From Chromatiales bacterium (lineage in GTDB: Bacteria > Pseudomonadota > Gammaproteobacteria > UBA6429 > Thiohalophilaceae), in contig JAHEDB010000014.1 in the NCBI GenBank assembly GCA_024641465.1, positions 1-14,856 of the forward strand: a stretch of 14,856 bases of DNA. The letters run 5' to 3'. Within the stretch, counting starts at the first letter, position 1, and every line of letters starts with the position of its first letter. Positions 1 to 6,506 of the stretch are shown here, piece by piece. Both the position numbers and the translations under genes were made by a program. The notes below the pieces were generated by a model that searched no databases, was not told the DNA's origin, and was given only the letters and a program-made list of their open reading frames with translations.

Positions 1-1
1 C

Positions 2-430
2 CTGGTCGATGAGAGTCATTCGGGTAACCCCCGCCGCGTGACCATTGGCCTAGAACATAACCGACTGGCCATGTTACTGGCGGTCCTGCATCGCCATGCC
101 GGTATCGTGACTTACGATCAGGACGTGTTTGCCAATGTCGTCGGGGGGGTGAGGGTCAGCGAAACCGGGGCGGACCTCGCGGTATTACTGGCCGTGATAT
201 CGAGTCTGAAAAACAAAACCCTGCCGCGAGACCTGGTTGTGTTCGGTGAGGTGGGGCTGGCAGGGGAGATTAGGCCGGTACCGAATGGCCAGGAGCGCCT
301 GCTGGAAGCCGTCAAGCATGGCTTTAAAAGGGCGCTGGTGCCCAGGGCCAATGCACCGAAGAAGCCCATCGCCGGTCTTGAGGTACAGTCGATTAGCCGA
401 CTGGATGAGGCGCTGGCCTTTATGGCCTGA
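2..430 (+). CDS. radA: DNA repair protein RadA, C-terminal part (5' end outside window)
   Basis: Only the last 142 residues are visible; the frame is open to the left edge. RadA (Sms) is a RecA-like ATPase and DnaB-type helicase that promotes branch migration of recombination intermediates. The zinc finger, the Walker motifs and the KNRFG motif lie upstream of the window. What is seen is the Lon-protease-like C-terminal domain: the conserved stretches VDESHSGNPRRV, LAVLHRHAGI, DVFANVVGGVRV and FGEVGLAGEIRPV are close to the RadA family consensus. The Lon-type catalytic serine context is replaced by GGVRV, as usual in RadA, so this domain is expected to act as a structural scaffold, not a protease. 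The stop codon overlaps the stop of the convergent PilZ gene by 11 nt. Confidence 0.95.
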   Translation: MVDESHSGNPRRVTIGLEHNRLAMLLAVLHRHAGIVTYDQDVFANVVGGVRVSETGADLAVLLAVISSLKNKTLPRDLVVFGEVGLAGEIRPVPNGQERLLEAVKHGFKRALVPRANAPKKPIAGLEVQSISRLDEALAFMA

Positions 431-797
431 GGTCGATCATCTCCGAGATTTCACGTTCCAGTTGTGCCTCATCGCCCAGGTTCAGTTCCATCAGTCGATG
501 CAAATGGGAGATGCTGTCGATATCGATAAACTCACAGTGAAAACCGATGCGGCCATCTTCGATGTGCGCGACACTGACATTCATATCGATCTTGATGTCT
601 TCACCGGCAAGGAAAACCTCCAGCAAAAATTCATCGCCCCGTTGCCCGGTCCAGCTGCGTGGTGCGGCAATCAGCGCGCCTTTCAGGCTGATGTCATACA
701 GGCGACTATCCCATGCCTCACCCGATTCCTTGATCAGTCTGACATCGGTATCAAAAGATACGCGCGTAAACTGCCGTTTTTGTTCTTTTGTCACCAT
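420..797 (-). CDS. PilZ-domain protein (predicted c-di-GMP receptor)
   Basis: A 125-residue protein consisting almost only of a PilZ domain. The two c-di-GMP-binding motifs are intact: RxxxR as R8-Q-F-T-R12, and D/NxSxxG as D35-I-S37-L-K-G40. No signal peptide or membrane segment is seen, so it is likely a cytosolic stand-alone receptor that passes the c-di-GMP level to an unknown partner (motility, pili or exopolysaccharide are typical of the family). The ATG at 797 is preceded by a good AGGGAG ribosome-binding site. The gene lies 116 bp downstream of the CNNM gene on the same strand but has a strong candidate promoter of its own. Its 3' end overlaps the convergent radA 3' end by 11 nt. The family is confident; the biological output cannot be read from the sequence. 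Confidence 0.88.
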   Translation of the reverse strand: MVTKEQKRQFTRVSFDTDVRLIKESGEAWDSRLYDISLKGALIAAPRSWTGQRGDEFLLEVFLAGEDIKIDMNVSVAHIEDGRIGFHCEFIDIDSISHLHRLMELNLGDEAQLEREISEMIDLRP

Positions 798-843
798 GAC
801 GGCTCCCTAGTCTTGAATAGAAAAAAGTTTAGCTAATGTGTTG

Positions 844-873
844 ATTATAGCCTGCTGAAAAAAAGCTTGTACA
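844..873 (-). promoter_or_regulatory. Candidate sigma-70 promoter for the PilZ gene
   Basis: On the minus strand a perfect TATAAT (-10) lies at 849-844 and a TGTACA (-35, 4 of 6 matches) at 873-868, with an 18-bp spacer. The predicted transcript would start near 837, giving a leader of about 40 nt before the PilZ start at 797. A run of seven T on the minus strand falls inside the spacer. Confidence 0.6.
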
Positions 874-913
874 TCGAATCCCTGCTTTATGAAACAAAAG
901 TTTATTATCGGAA

Positions 914-2212
914 TCAACAACCCTCGGGTGACTGGAGCGGGTCTTCATTGATCTGTTTCCAGTTGGGATTGATGTGCACCGTCTTAACGGCATTTTGCGA
1001 GGTCTGGACGATCTCCAGCGGGTAGTCGGCAATCAGCAGGCTGGTGCCCGGGTCGGGGATGGTTTCAAGGTATTCCAGGATCAGGCCATTCAGTGTCTTG
1101 GGGCCTTCGGTGGGGAGATTCCAGTTGAGAACGCGGTTTAACTCGCGGACGCTGGTACTGCCATCGACCAGATAGCTGCCGTCTTCCTGTAGATGGACGT
1201 CCTTGCTCAGTGCCGCCGGGTCGGTGGTAAATTCCCCAACAATTTCCTCAAGAATATCCTCCAGCGTGACCAGCCCGAGTATATCGCCGTATTCGTTCAC
1301 CACCAGCCCGATGCGGCGCCGTTCACGTTGAAAATTCAGTAATTGAGTATTGAGCGGCGTACCTTCGGGGACGAAATAGGCTTCCCGAATGATCTTTTGC
1401 AGGTCTTCCTTGCTGCTGGTCTCTTTGGTAAACAGGTGCAGGGCATTACGCAGATGGATCATGCCGCGCACCTTGTCGATATCACCATCGTAGACCGGCA
1501 TACGGGTATGCTGGCTTTCGGCAAGCTGTTGCATGATGTGCTGCCAGTCATCATTGATATCGATGCCGGTGATCTCAGTGCGAGGCACCATGATATCTTC
1601 CACGGTGACCTTCTCCAGGTCGAGGATACTCAATAGCATCTGCTGGTGTTGCTGGGGGATCATGGTGCCGGCTTCATTCACTACAATACGCAATTCCTCG
1701 CTACTCAAATCATAGTGTGAACGGGCCTGGGCGCTGATACCCAGGAGCTTGAATATGCCGCGTGTAAACAGATTGATGAGCCAGACCAGCGGATAAAGCA
1801 GCATCAGCATCGGTTTGAGGACAAAGGCTGAGGGCAGGGCAAAACGTTCCGGGTGCAACGCGGCCATGGTCTTGGGGGTGACCTCGGCAAATACCAGGAT
1901 GACAAAGGTCAGGACAATGGTACTGAAGATAAAACCAAAATCGCCCATCAGCCGTATACCGATAATCGTGGCGATGGCCGAGGCGAGGATATTGACCAGG
2001 TTATTACCCAGCAGGATCAGCCCGATCAGGCGCTCCGGGGTTTCCAGCAGGGTCTGCGCGCGTTGTGCGCCTTTATGTTTTTTGTCGGCAAGATTTTTCA
2101 GCCGGTAGCGGTTCAGGCTCATCAGGCCGGTTTCTGAGCCGGAGAAAAAGGCCGACATGACGATCAGCAAGACAAGAGAGATAAACAGAAAACTAAGCGG
2201 TATATCGTTCAA
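914..2212 (-). CDS. yfjD: CNNM/CorB-type inner-membrane transporter with CBS domains (YfjD family)
   Basis: A 432-residue membrane protein, colinear with E. coli YfjD (about 428 aa). The N-terminal DUF21/CNNM transmembrane domain covers about residues 5-165, with hydrophobic segments near 6-23, 62-86, 94-110 and 127-150. It has the signature FFSGSETG (22-29), GNNLVN (69-74) and FAEVTPKT (108-115). Two CBS domains follow (about 207-264, starting EDIMVPRTEI, and 277-330, with NEYGDILGLVTLEDILEEIV), then a CorC_HlyC domain (about 340-418). The family is linked to Mg2+/Co2+ efflux, and the CBS pair usually binds ATP or another nucleotide. The start is TTG at 2212: an in-frame TGA lies just upstream, and the distance to FSGSETG equals that in YfjD. 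It lies 40 bp after ypjD and is probably co-transcribed with it. The exact ion is not known. Confidence 0.9.
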   Translation of the reverse strand: MNDIPLSFLFISLVLLIVMSAFFSGSETGLMSLNRYRLKNLADKKHKGAQRAQTLLETPERLIGLILLGNNLVNILASAIATIIGIRLMGDFGFIFSTIVLTFVILVFAEVTPKTMAALHPERFALPSAFVLKPMLMLLYPLVWLINLFTRGIFKLLGISAQARSHYDLSSEELRIVVNEAGTMIPQQHQQMLLSILDLEKVTVEDIMVPRTEITGIDINDDWQHIMQQLAESQHTRMPVYDGDIDKVRGMIHLRNALHLFTKETSSKEDLQKIIREAYFVPEGTPLNTQLLNFQRERRRIGLVVNEYGDILGLVTLEDILEEIVGEFTTDPAALSKDVHLQEDGSYLVDGSTSVRELNRVLNWNLPTEGPKTLNGLILEYLETIPDPGTSLLIADYPLEIVQTSQNAVKTVHINPNWKQINEDPLQSPEGC

Positions 2213-2252
2213 TGGCGGATAAACTCATTTTTATAATAAACGAAATAGCGTA

Positions 2253-3059
2253 TTAGCGATTTAAAAGCAGTTCGACGACAAACTTGCTGCCAAAGTAGGC
2301 CAGCATCAACAGGATAAAACCGCTGTATGTCCAGCGAATGGCAACGCGCCCGCGCCAGCCAAACTGCCAGCGACCCCATAACAGCACAGCGAACAACAGC
2401 CAGGCAATCAGCGACAGGATGGTCTTGTGCGCAATGTGCTGGGCAAACATATTTTCGAGATAAAACATGCCGCTTAGCAAGGCAATACTTAGCACGATAA
2501 AGCCCAGGCCGATGATACGGAACAGCAGGATCTCCATGGTCTCCAACGGTGGCAGGGCGCGGATGAAGCCACCGGGGTGTTTATTGTGCAGGTGATAATC
2601 CTGTATATAGAGCAACAGGGCCTGCACAGCCGCGATACTCAGCAGGCTGTAGGCCAGGATTGAGAGCAGGATATGCAGCAGCATACCGCTCTTTATGTGG
2701 TAACCCAGCAGATGAGATTCGGCGGGCAGGTAACCCAGTAACATGATGAGTGCGGCAAACGGAAAAACAACAATGCCGAGGCATTCGATCCGCATGGTAA
2801 TGGCGGTCAGGCCCAGTAACAGGGCGACCAGCCACGCCACCAGAGACAGTACATTATAGAAATGGATATCGATGCCGGTGCTGGTAAACAGGTGTTGATA
2901 GAGCATGACACCGTGTAGCAGGATGGCGATACCGGCCAGTAAAAGAATATGTTGTTTGGTAATGGTTGCCGCCAGACTGGGGCGGGTGAGGCGCATGAAT
3001 AACAGACTGCCACAACACAGATAAAGAACGATCGGAATAAGGGTCAACATTACTTGCAT
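2253..3059 (-). CDS. ypjD: Cytochrome c assembly-like inner-membrane protein YpjD (CcsA/HemX-related)
   Basis: A 268-residue, almost entirely hydrophobic protein with about eight membrane segments, similar in length and local sequence to E. coli YpjD (263 aa). Shared stretches include GMLLHILLS, PPLETMEILLF, SGMFYLENMF, LLWGRWQFGWRGR and LAYFGSKFV. It belongs to the CcmC/CcsA/HemX superfamily, whose members handle heme, but the tryptophan-rich WWD heme motif of true CcsA is not visible, so heme export should not be assumed. The ypjD-yfjD pair divergent from ffh is the same arrangement as in E. coli, which supports the ortholog call and hints at a shared job with the CNNM protein. The ATG at 3059 gives the full N-terminal helix; an in-frame ATG at 3050 is an alternative. 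Neither has a strong ribosome-binding site. Confidence 0.88.
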   Translation of the reverse strand: MQVMLTLIPIVLYLCCGSLLFMRLTRPSLAATITKQHILLLAGIAILLHGVMLYQHLFTSTGIDIHFYNVLSLVAWLVALLLGLTAITMRIECLGIVVFPFAALIMLLGYLPAESHLLGYHIKSGMLLHILLSILAYSLLSIAAVQALLLYIQDYHLHNKHPGGFIRALPPLETMEILLFRIIGLGFIVLSIALLSGMFYLENMFAQHIAHKTILSLIAWLLFAVLLWGRWQFGWRGRVAIRWTYSGFILLMLAYFGSKFVVELLLNR

Positions 3060-3372
3060 CGATTTGTTATGGGGTATTGGATGTTCGCATATTGTAACAC
3101 CAACCAGTCAATAATCACCTTTAAAATGCGGGAATAGTGGCAAGTTGCCGGATTGTGCATTACATTCATTAAGAGTTTATTAATATTAAATCCATATTGC
3201 GGGTTTTCATAGGGGACATGTGACAATCATATCATTTTGTTTTAATTGATGTTGGCATGATAATCGGCCTAAATGCTGTCGATCTGTGGCCGCTAAAGGA
3301 TAATCGTAAGGCTTTACAAATCAGGGTCAAGCGTGACAGTTATACATAAAATCAATGAGTAAATAATAGACG
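3060..3372. other. AT-rich divergent intergenic region between ypjD and the cyclic-nucleotide phosphodiesterase gene
   Basis: This 313-bp gap holds no convincing ORF. It is clearly richer in A+T than the flanking genes. Visible elements are: a TAAAAT followed by GCGGG at 3122-3132; an A/T-rich run at about 3160-3195; a TGTGA-N6-TATCA half-conserved CRP-like site at 3219-3234; a TTGTTT-16-GATAAT plus-strand promoter candidate at 3237-3264; and a weak 5-bp inverted repeat, CGGCC/GGCCG, at 3265-3269 and 3288-3292. For the minus strand (ypjD) a TACAAT at 3096-3091 is a possible -10 without a good -35. No known riboswitch fold was recognised. Confidence 0.6.
3237..3264 (+). promoter_or_regulatory. 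Candidate promoter for the phosphodiesterase gene
   Basis: TTGTTT (-35, 3 of 6) at 3237-3242 and GATAAT (-10, 5 of 6) at 3259-3264, spacer 16 bp, preceded by an A/T-rich stretch. It predicts a leader of about 100 nt before 3373. The weak -35 would fit an activator-dependent promoter. Confidence 0.35.
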
Positions 3373-4137
3373 ATGGAACTCAGGGTCTTGGGTTGCAGTG
3401 GTGGTATTGGTGAACAGTTAAGAACCACATCATTATTGCTAAACAGTGAAGTTTTAATAGATGCAGGGACCGGGCTGGGTGATTTGACCCTGCAGGAGAT
3501 GAGCTGTATCCGTCATGTATTTCTGACCCACTCGCATCTGGATCATGTCGCCGGTCTGCCGCTGCTGATTGACAGTATCTTCGACCGCATCAAGACCCCC
3601 ATTGTTATCCATGCACAGCCGCCGACCCTCAAGGCCATTCAGGATCACATCTTTAATAACGCGATCTGGCCTGATTTTTCAGTCCTGCCCACACGGCACC
3701 AGCCGGTTTTATGCTATGACACCCTCAAGCCGGGGGAGTCGATCCAACTGGGTGAACTGAGTCTGACTATGGTCGAGGTCAAGCATGTGGTGCCGGCAGT
3801 GGGCTATATTATGCAAACAGCCAATCACACGGTTGCCTTTACCGGTGACACCTCGACCAATGATACCTTTTGGCCGGTACTGAACAAACTGGATCGACTC
3901 GATACCCTGATCGTCGAGGCCGCGTTTACCAATAATGATATAAACCTCAGCCGGCAGGCCGGTCACTACTGCCCCAGCACCCTGGCGGCCGATCTCGCAA
4001 AACTCAAACACCCGGCGAAAATTTACCTCAGTCACCACAAACCCGGCGCGGAAACACGCATCCTTGCCGAGTGTCAGCAGGAAATCACTACCCATCAGGT
4101 CGACTCGCTGCACGGCGGGCAAATAATCCAGTTATAA
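3373..4137 (+). CDS. Metallo-beta-lactamase-fold 3',5'-cyclic-nucleotide phosphodiesterase (class II type)
   Basis: A 254-residue cytosolic enzyme, predicted to hydrolyse cAMP and/or cGMP to the 5'-nucleotide with two metal ions. The metal-binding HxHxDH motif is intact (H53-S-H55-L-D57-H58, in THSHLDHVAGLP). Further predicted ligands are H138 (EVKHVVPAVGY), D159 (FTGDTS) and H221 (LSHHKPG). The N-terminus LRVLGCSGGIG and the segment GHYCPSTLAADLAKL are what I recall from proteobacterial proteins annotated as class II cyclic-nucleotide phosphodiesterases (PDEII family), rather than from RNase Z or glyoxalase II. The start ATG has only a weak ribosome-binding site. The gene is divergent from ypjD and lies 63 bp before ffh, so it may share transcripts with ffh. 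In E. coli no such gene sits between ypjD and ffh. The fold is certain; the substrate is inferred. Confidence 0.82.
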   Translation: MELRVLGCSGGIGEQLRTTSLLLNSEVLIDAGTGLGDLTLQEMSCIRHVFLTHSHLDHVAGLPLLIDSIFDRIKTPIVIHAQPPTLKAIQDHIFNNAIWPDFSVLPTRHQPVLCYDTLKPGESIQLGELSLTMVEVKHVVPAVGYIMQTANHTVAFTGDTSTNDTFWPVLNKLDRLDTLIVEAAFTNNDINLSRQAGHYCPSTLAADLAKLKHPAKIYLSHHKPGAETRILAECQQEITTHQVDSLHGGQIIQL

Positions 4138-4200
4138 TAAGTCCCCTTATCAACAACTGACCGGCTGGGGGTTCTCTGGCTCGGTGACTGGATAGTTTCA

Positions 4201-5556
4201 ATGTTTGATGGTTTAAGCGAGCGACTTGGCAAGACGGTACGCAATCTGCGTGGAGTCGGCCGCCTGAGTGAAGACAATGTAAAAGATACCCTGCGCGAGG
4301 TGCGCATGGCGCTGTTGGAGGCCGATGTGGCCCTGCCGGTGGTGAAAGACTTTATCGAACAGGTCAGGTCACGGGCGGTCGGGCAGGAAGTCCTCAAGAG
4401 CCTGAGCCCCGGCCAGGTCTTCATCAAGATCGTCAATGATGAATTGACCCGCCTGATGGGCGAGGCCAATACTGGCCTGCAACTCAATGTCACCCCGCCG
4501 GCGATTATTCTCATGGCCGGTCTACAGGGGGCGGGCAAGACCACCACGGTGGGCAAACTGGCGCGCTGGTTGAGAGAAAACCAGAAAAAATCCGTCATGG
4601 TGGTCAGCGCCGACGTCTATCGACCCGCGGCGATTGAGCAGCTCAAAACCGTGGCGGCCGAGGTGGGTGTCGATTTTTTCCCCAGTGACCCCTCACAGAA
4701 ACCCGCCGCTATCGCCAGGGCCGCAATGCAGCAGGCCCGCATCAAACACAAAGACGTGCTGATCGTCGATACCGCCGGTCGCCTGCATGTCGATGCCGAG
4801 ATGATGGACGAGATCCAGGACCTGCATAAGGTGCTGGCGCCGGTCGAGACCCTGTTCGTGGTGGATAGCATGACCGGCCAGGATGCGGCCAATACCGCCA
4901 AGGCCTTCAATGATGCCCTGCCGCTCAGCGGGGTGATCCTGACCAAGACCGATGGCGATGCCCGTGGCGGCGCCGCCCTGTCGATTCGCCAGATCACCGG
5001 CAAGCCGATCAAATTCCTCGGCGTGGGTGAAAAAAGCACTGCCCTGGAGCCCTTTTACCCCGAACGGGTCGCCTCACGTATCCTCGGCATGGGCGATGTG
5101 GTCAGCCTGGTGGAACAGGCCCAGCAGAACATCGATATCGAGCAGGCCGAAAAAATGGCCAGCAAGCTCAAAAAGGGCCAGGGTTTTGACCTGGAAGATT
5201 TCAAGGAACAGTTCCAGCAACTAAAAAAGATGGGTGGAATCAGCAGCTTGCTGGATAAACTCCCTGGCATGCCGGGCCTGCCTGCGAATCTGCCGGGGCA
5301 GGTGGATGAGAAGCAAATGGGCCGCATGGTGGCCATTATCAATTCCATGACCCCCATCGAACGCCGCAAGCCCGACATCATAAAAGGCTCGCGCAAGCGG
5401 CGTATCGCGGCCGGTTCCGGCACCGAAGTACAGGATGTCAACCGTCTGTTGAAGCAGTTTACCCAGATGCAAAAAATGATGAAAAAGATGGGTGGCGGCG
5501 GCATGGCGCGGATGTTGCGCGGCATGAAGGGGCGTTTCCCGCCGGGCATGATGTAG
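4201..5556 (+). CDS. ffh: Signal recognition particle protein Ffh
   Basis: A 451-residue SRP54 homologue that binds 4.5S RNA and signal peptides of nascent inner-membrane proteins, and pairs with FtsY at the membrane. The N-terminus (MFDGLSERLGKTVRNLRG) is typical and fixes the start. The N domain covers about 1-95. The G domain has the P-loop GLQGAGKT (107-114), DTAGR (190-194) and TKTDGDARGG (248-257). The M domain starts near 328 (GFDLEDFKEQF) with the methionine- and glycine-rich finger loop, the RNA-binding SRKRRIAAGSGT (397-408) and a methionine-rich C-terminus (MQKMMKKMGGGG). No strong ribosome-binding site is seen. The 63-bp spacer after the phosphodiesterase gene shows no terminator, so both may be on one transcript. 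The 4.5S RNA gene itself is not in the window. Confidence 0.98.
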   Translation: MFDGLSERLGKTVRNLRGVGRLSEDNVKDTLREVRMALLEADVALPVVKDFIEQVRSRAVGQEVLKSLSPGQVFIKIVNDELTRLMGEANTGLQLNVTPPAIILMAGLQGAGKTTTVGKLARWLRENQKKSVMVVSADVYRPAAIEQLKTVAAEVGVDFFPSDPSQKPAAIARAAMQQARIKHKDVLIVDTAGRLHVDAEMMDEIQDLHKVLAPVETLFVVDSMTGQDAANTAKAFNDALPLSGVILTKTDGDARGGAALSIRQITGKPIKFLGVGEKSTALEPFYPERVASRILGMGDVVSLVEQAQQNIDIEQAEKMASKLKKGQGFDLEDFKEQFQQLKKMGGISSLLDKLPGMPGLPANLPGQVDEKQMGRMVAIINSMTPIERRKPDIIKGSRKRRIAAGSGTEVQDVNRLLKQFTQMQKMMKKMGGGGMARMLRGMKGRFPPGMM

Positions 5557-5596
5557 GCCGGGACTGAAATTAACCGCATTTCTTTCCGATAAGCAC

Positions 5597-5624
5597 TTCA
5601 CTTTTTTAGGAATTCCAGTAAAAT
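5597..5624 (+). promoter_or_regulatory. Candidate promoter of the rpsP operon
   Basis: TTCACT (-35, 4 of 6) at 5597-5602 and TAAAAT (-10, 5 of 6) at 5619-5624 with a 16-bp spacer. The -10 is followed directly by a GC-only discriminator (GCGCG), the kind found at promoters under negative stringent (ppGpp) control, which would suit a ribosomal protein operon. A terminator-like hairpin begins only about 18 bp downstream. Confidence 0.55.
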
Positions 5625-5635
5625 GCGCGATTCCA

Positions 5636-5667
5636 TGAAAAGCCGCCCCCGATGGCGGTGTTTTTAT
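5636..5667 (+). terminator. Rho-independent terminator or attenuator between ffh and rpsP
   Basis: Stem CCGCC (5643-5647) with GGCGG (5654-5658), closed further by a G-U pair, loop CCCGAT, followed by TGTTTTTATT and preceded by AAAA that can pair with the T run. It lies downstream of the candidate rpsP promoter and 41 bp before the rpsP start, so it can end ffh transcripts and may also attenuate rpsP transcripts. Confidence 0.65.
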
Positions 5668-5707
5668 TGAGTTTAAGTTAACTGAATTTTGAAGGATTTA
5701 GAACGAT

Positions 5708-5950
5708 ATGGTAACCATTCGTCTAGCACGTGGCGGCGCCAAAAAACGCCCTTTCTACCACATGGTCGTTACAGACAGCCGTAGCAGCCGTGATGGCCGT
5801 TATATCGAGCGCGTTGGGTTTTTCAACCCGGTAGCTCGCGGCAATGAAGAGCGTCTGAATATCAAGCGTGAACGCATTGATTATTGGCTGGGCCAGGGTG
5901 CCCAGGCCTCTGAGCGCGTCGGCAAGCTGTTGAAGGAGCAGGCCGCTTAA
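5708..5950 (+). CDS. rpsP: 30S ribosomal protein bS16
   Basis: An 80-residue protein of the bS16 family, which binds 16S rRNA early in 30S assembly. The N-terminal MVTIRLARGGAKKRPFYHMV and the segment ERVGFFNP are family hallmarks, and the length is as expected (E. coli bS16 has 82 aa). A ribosome-binding site AAGGA lies at 5692-5696, 11 nt before the ATG. It is the first gene of the operon rpsP-rimM-trmD-rplS; rimM begins 13 bp after its stop. Confidence 0.98.
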   Translation: MVTIRLARGGAKKRPFYHMVVTDSRSSRDGRYIERVGFFNPVARGNEERLNIKRERIDYWLGQGAQASERVGKLLKEQAA

Positions 5951-5963
5951 CAGTCGTTCTGGC

Positions 5964-6485
5964 ATGACTGCACCGGACTCGAAACAACGGGTTGTGCTGG
6001 GTCGGGTCGCCGGGCTGTTCGGGGTCAAGGGCTGGGTCAAGATCTATTCCGAGACCGATCCGCCTGCCAATATCCTGGATTATTCACCCTGGTATCTGCG
6101 ACTGGCCGATGGCTGGCAGGTCTTTGAGGTGCTGCAGGGTCAGGTCCATGGCAAGGGCATTATTGCCCGGCTGACAGGATGTAACGACCGGGACGAGGCC
6201 AGTCCCTTACTGGGGGCGGAGATCGCGGTAGCCCGCGATCAAATGCCTGAACTGGCCGAAGACGAATACTACTGGAGTGACCTGATTGGCCTCGAGGTGT
6301 TGAACCAGTCGGGGCTGTCACTCGGCAAGGTCGACCACCTGCTGGAAACCGGCGCCAACGATGTGTTAGTGGTGGTTGGCGCGGACAAACAGGAATGCCT
6401 GATCCCTTATATTAGAGGGGATGTGGTGCAAGAGATTGATCTGGTAAAGGGCTGCCTGCGGGTAGAGTGGGACCCGGATTTTTAG
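5964..6485 (+). CDS. rimM: 16S rRNA maturation protein RimM
   Basis: A 173-residue protein that binds ribosomal protein uS19 and helps mature the 3' domain of 16S rRNA in the 30S head. The N-terminal RimM beta-barrel (about residues 8-90) begins VVLGRVAGLFGVKGWVKI. A linker leads to the C-terminal PRC-barrel (about 95-168) with DEYYWSDLIGLEV and GANDVLVV, and LIPYI near the end. Length agrees with the family (E. coli 182 aa). The ATG at 5964 is preceded by no clear Shine-Dalgarno sequence; with 13 bp from the rpsP stop, translation is probably coupled to rpsP. Confidence 0.96.
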   Translation: MTAPDSKQRVVLGRVAGLFGVKGWVKIYSETDPPANILDYSPWYLRLADGWQVFEVLQGQVHGKGIIARLTGCNDRDEASPLLGAEIAVARDQMPELAEDEYYWSDLIGLEVLNQSGLSLGKVDHLLETGANDVLVVVGADKQECLIPYIRGDVVQEIDLVKGCLRVEWDPDF

Positions 6486-6506
6486 GCAGGCGACCAGGTT
6501 TAAACG

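Noticed and set aside
237..836. Plus-strand ORF of 199 codons overlapping radA and antisense to the PilZ gene
   Set aside because: It is out of frame with a clear RadA, runs antisense to a PilZ protein with intact motifs, and its translation looks like no protein family.
2193..2228. An 11-codon minus-strand ORF with ATG overlapping the TTG start of the CNNM gene
   Set aside because: It could be a coupling leader peptide, but it has no ribosome-binding site and is short enough to be chance.
3265..3292. CGGCC/GGCCG inverted repeat in the ypjD-phosphodiesterase gap as a riboswitch or small RNA
   Set aside because: Only five pairs around an 18-nt loop with no supporting second helix, and no match to a riboswitch consensus I know.
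4138..4200. 4.5S RNA or terminator in the gap before ffh
   Set aside because: Too short for 4.5S RNA, no GGAA tetraloop hairpin and no stem with T run; only weak pairing between ACCG and CGGT.
4095..5601. Several long minus-strand ORFs opposite ffh
   Set aside because: ffh is unmistakable on the plus strand; open antisense frames are expected from its codon use, and their translations show no domain or start site.
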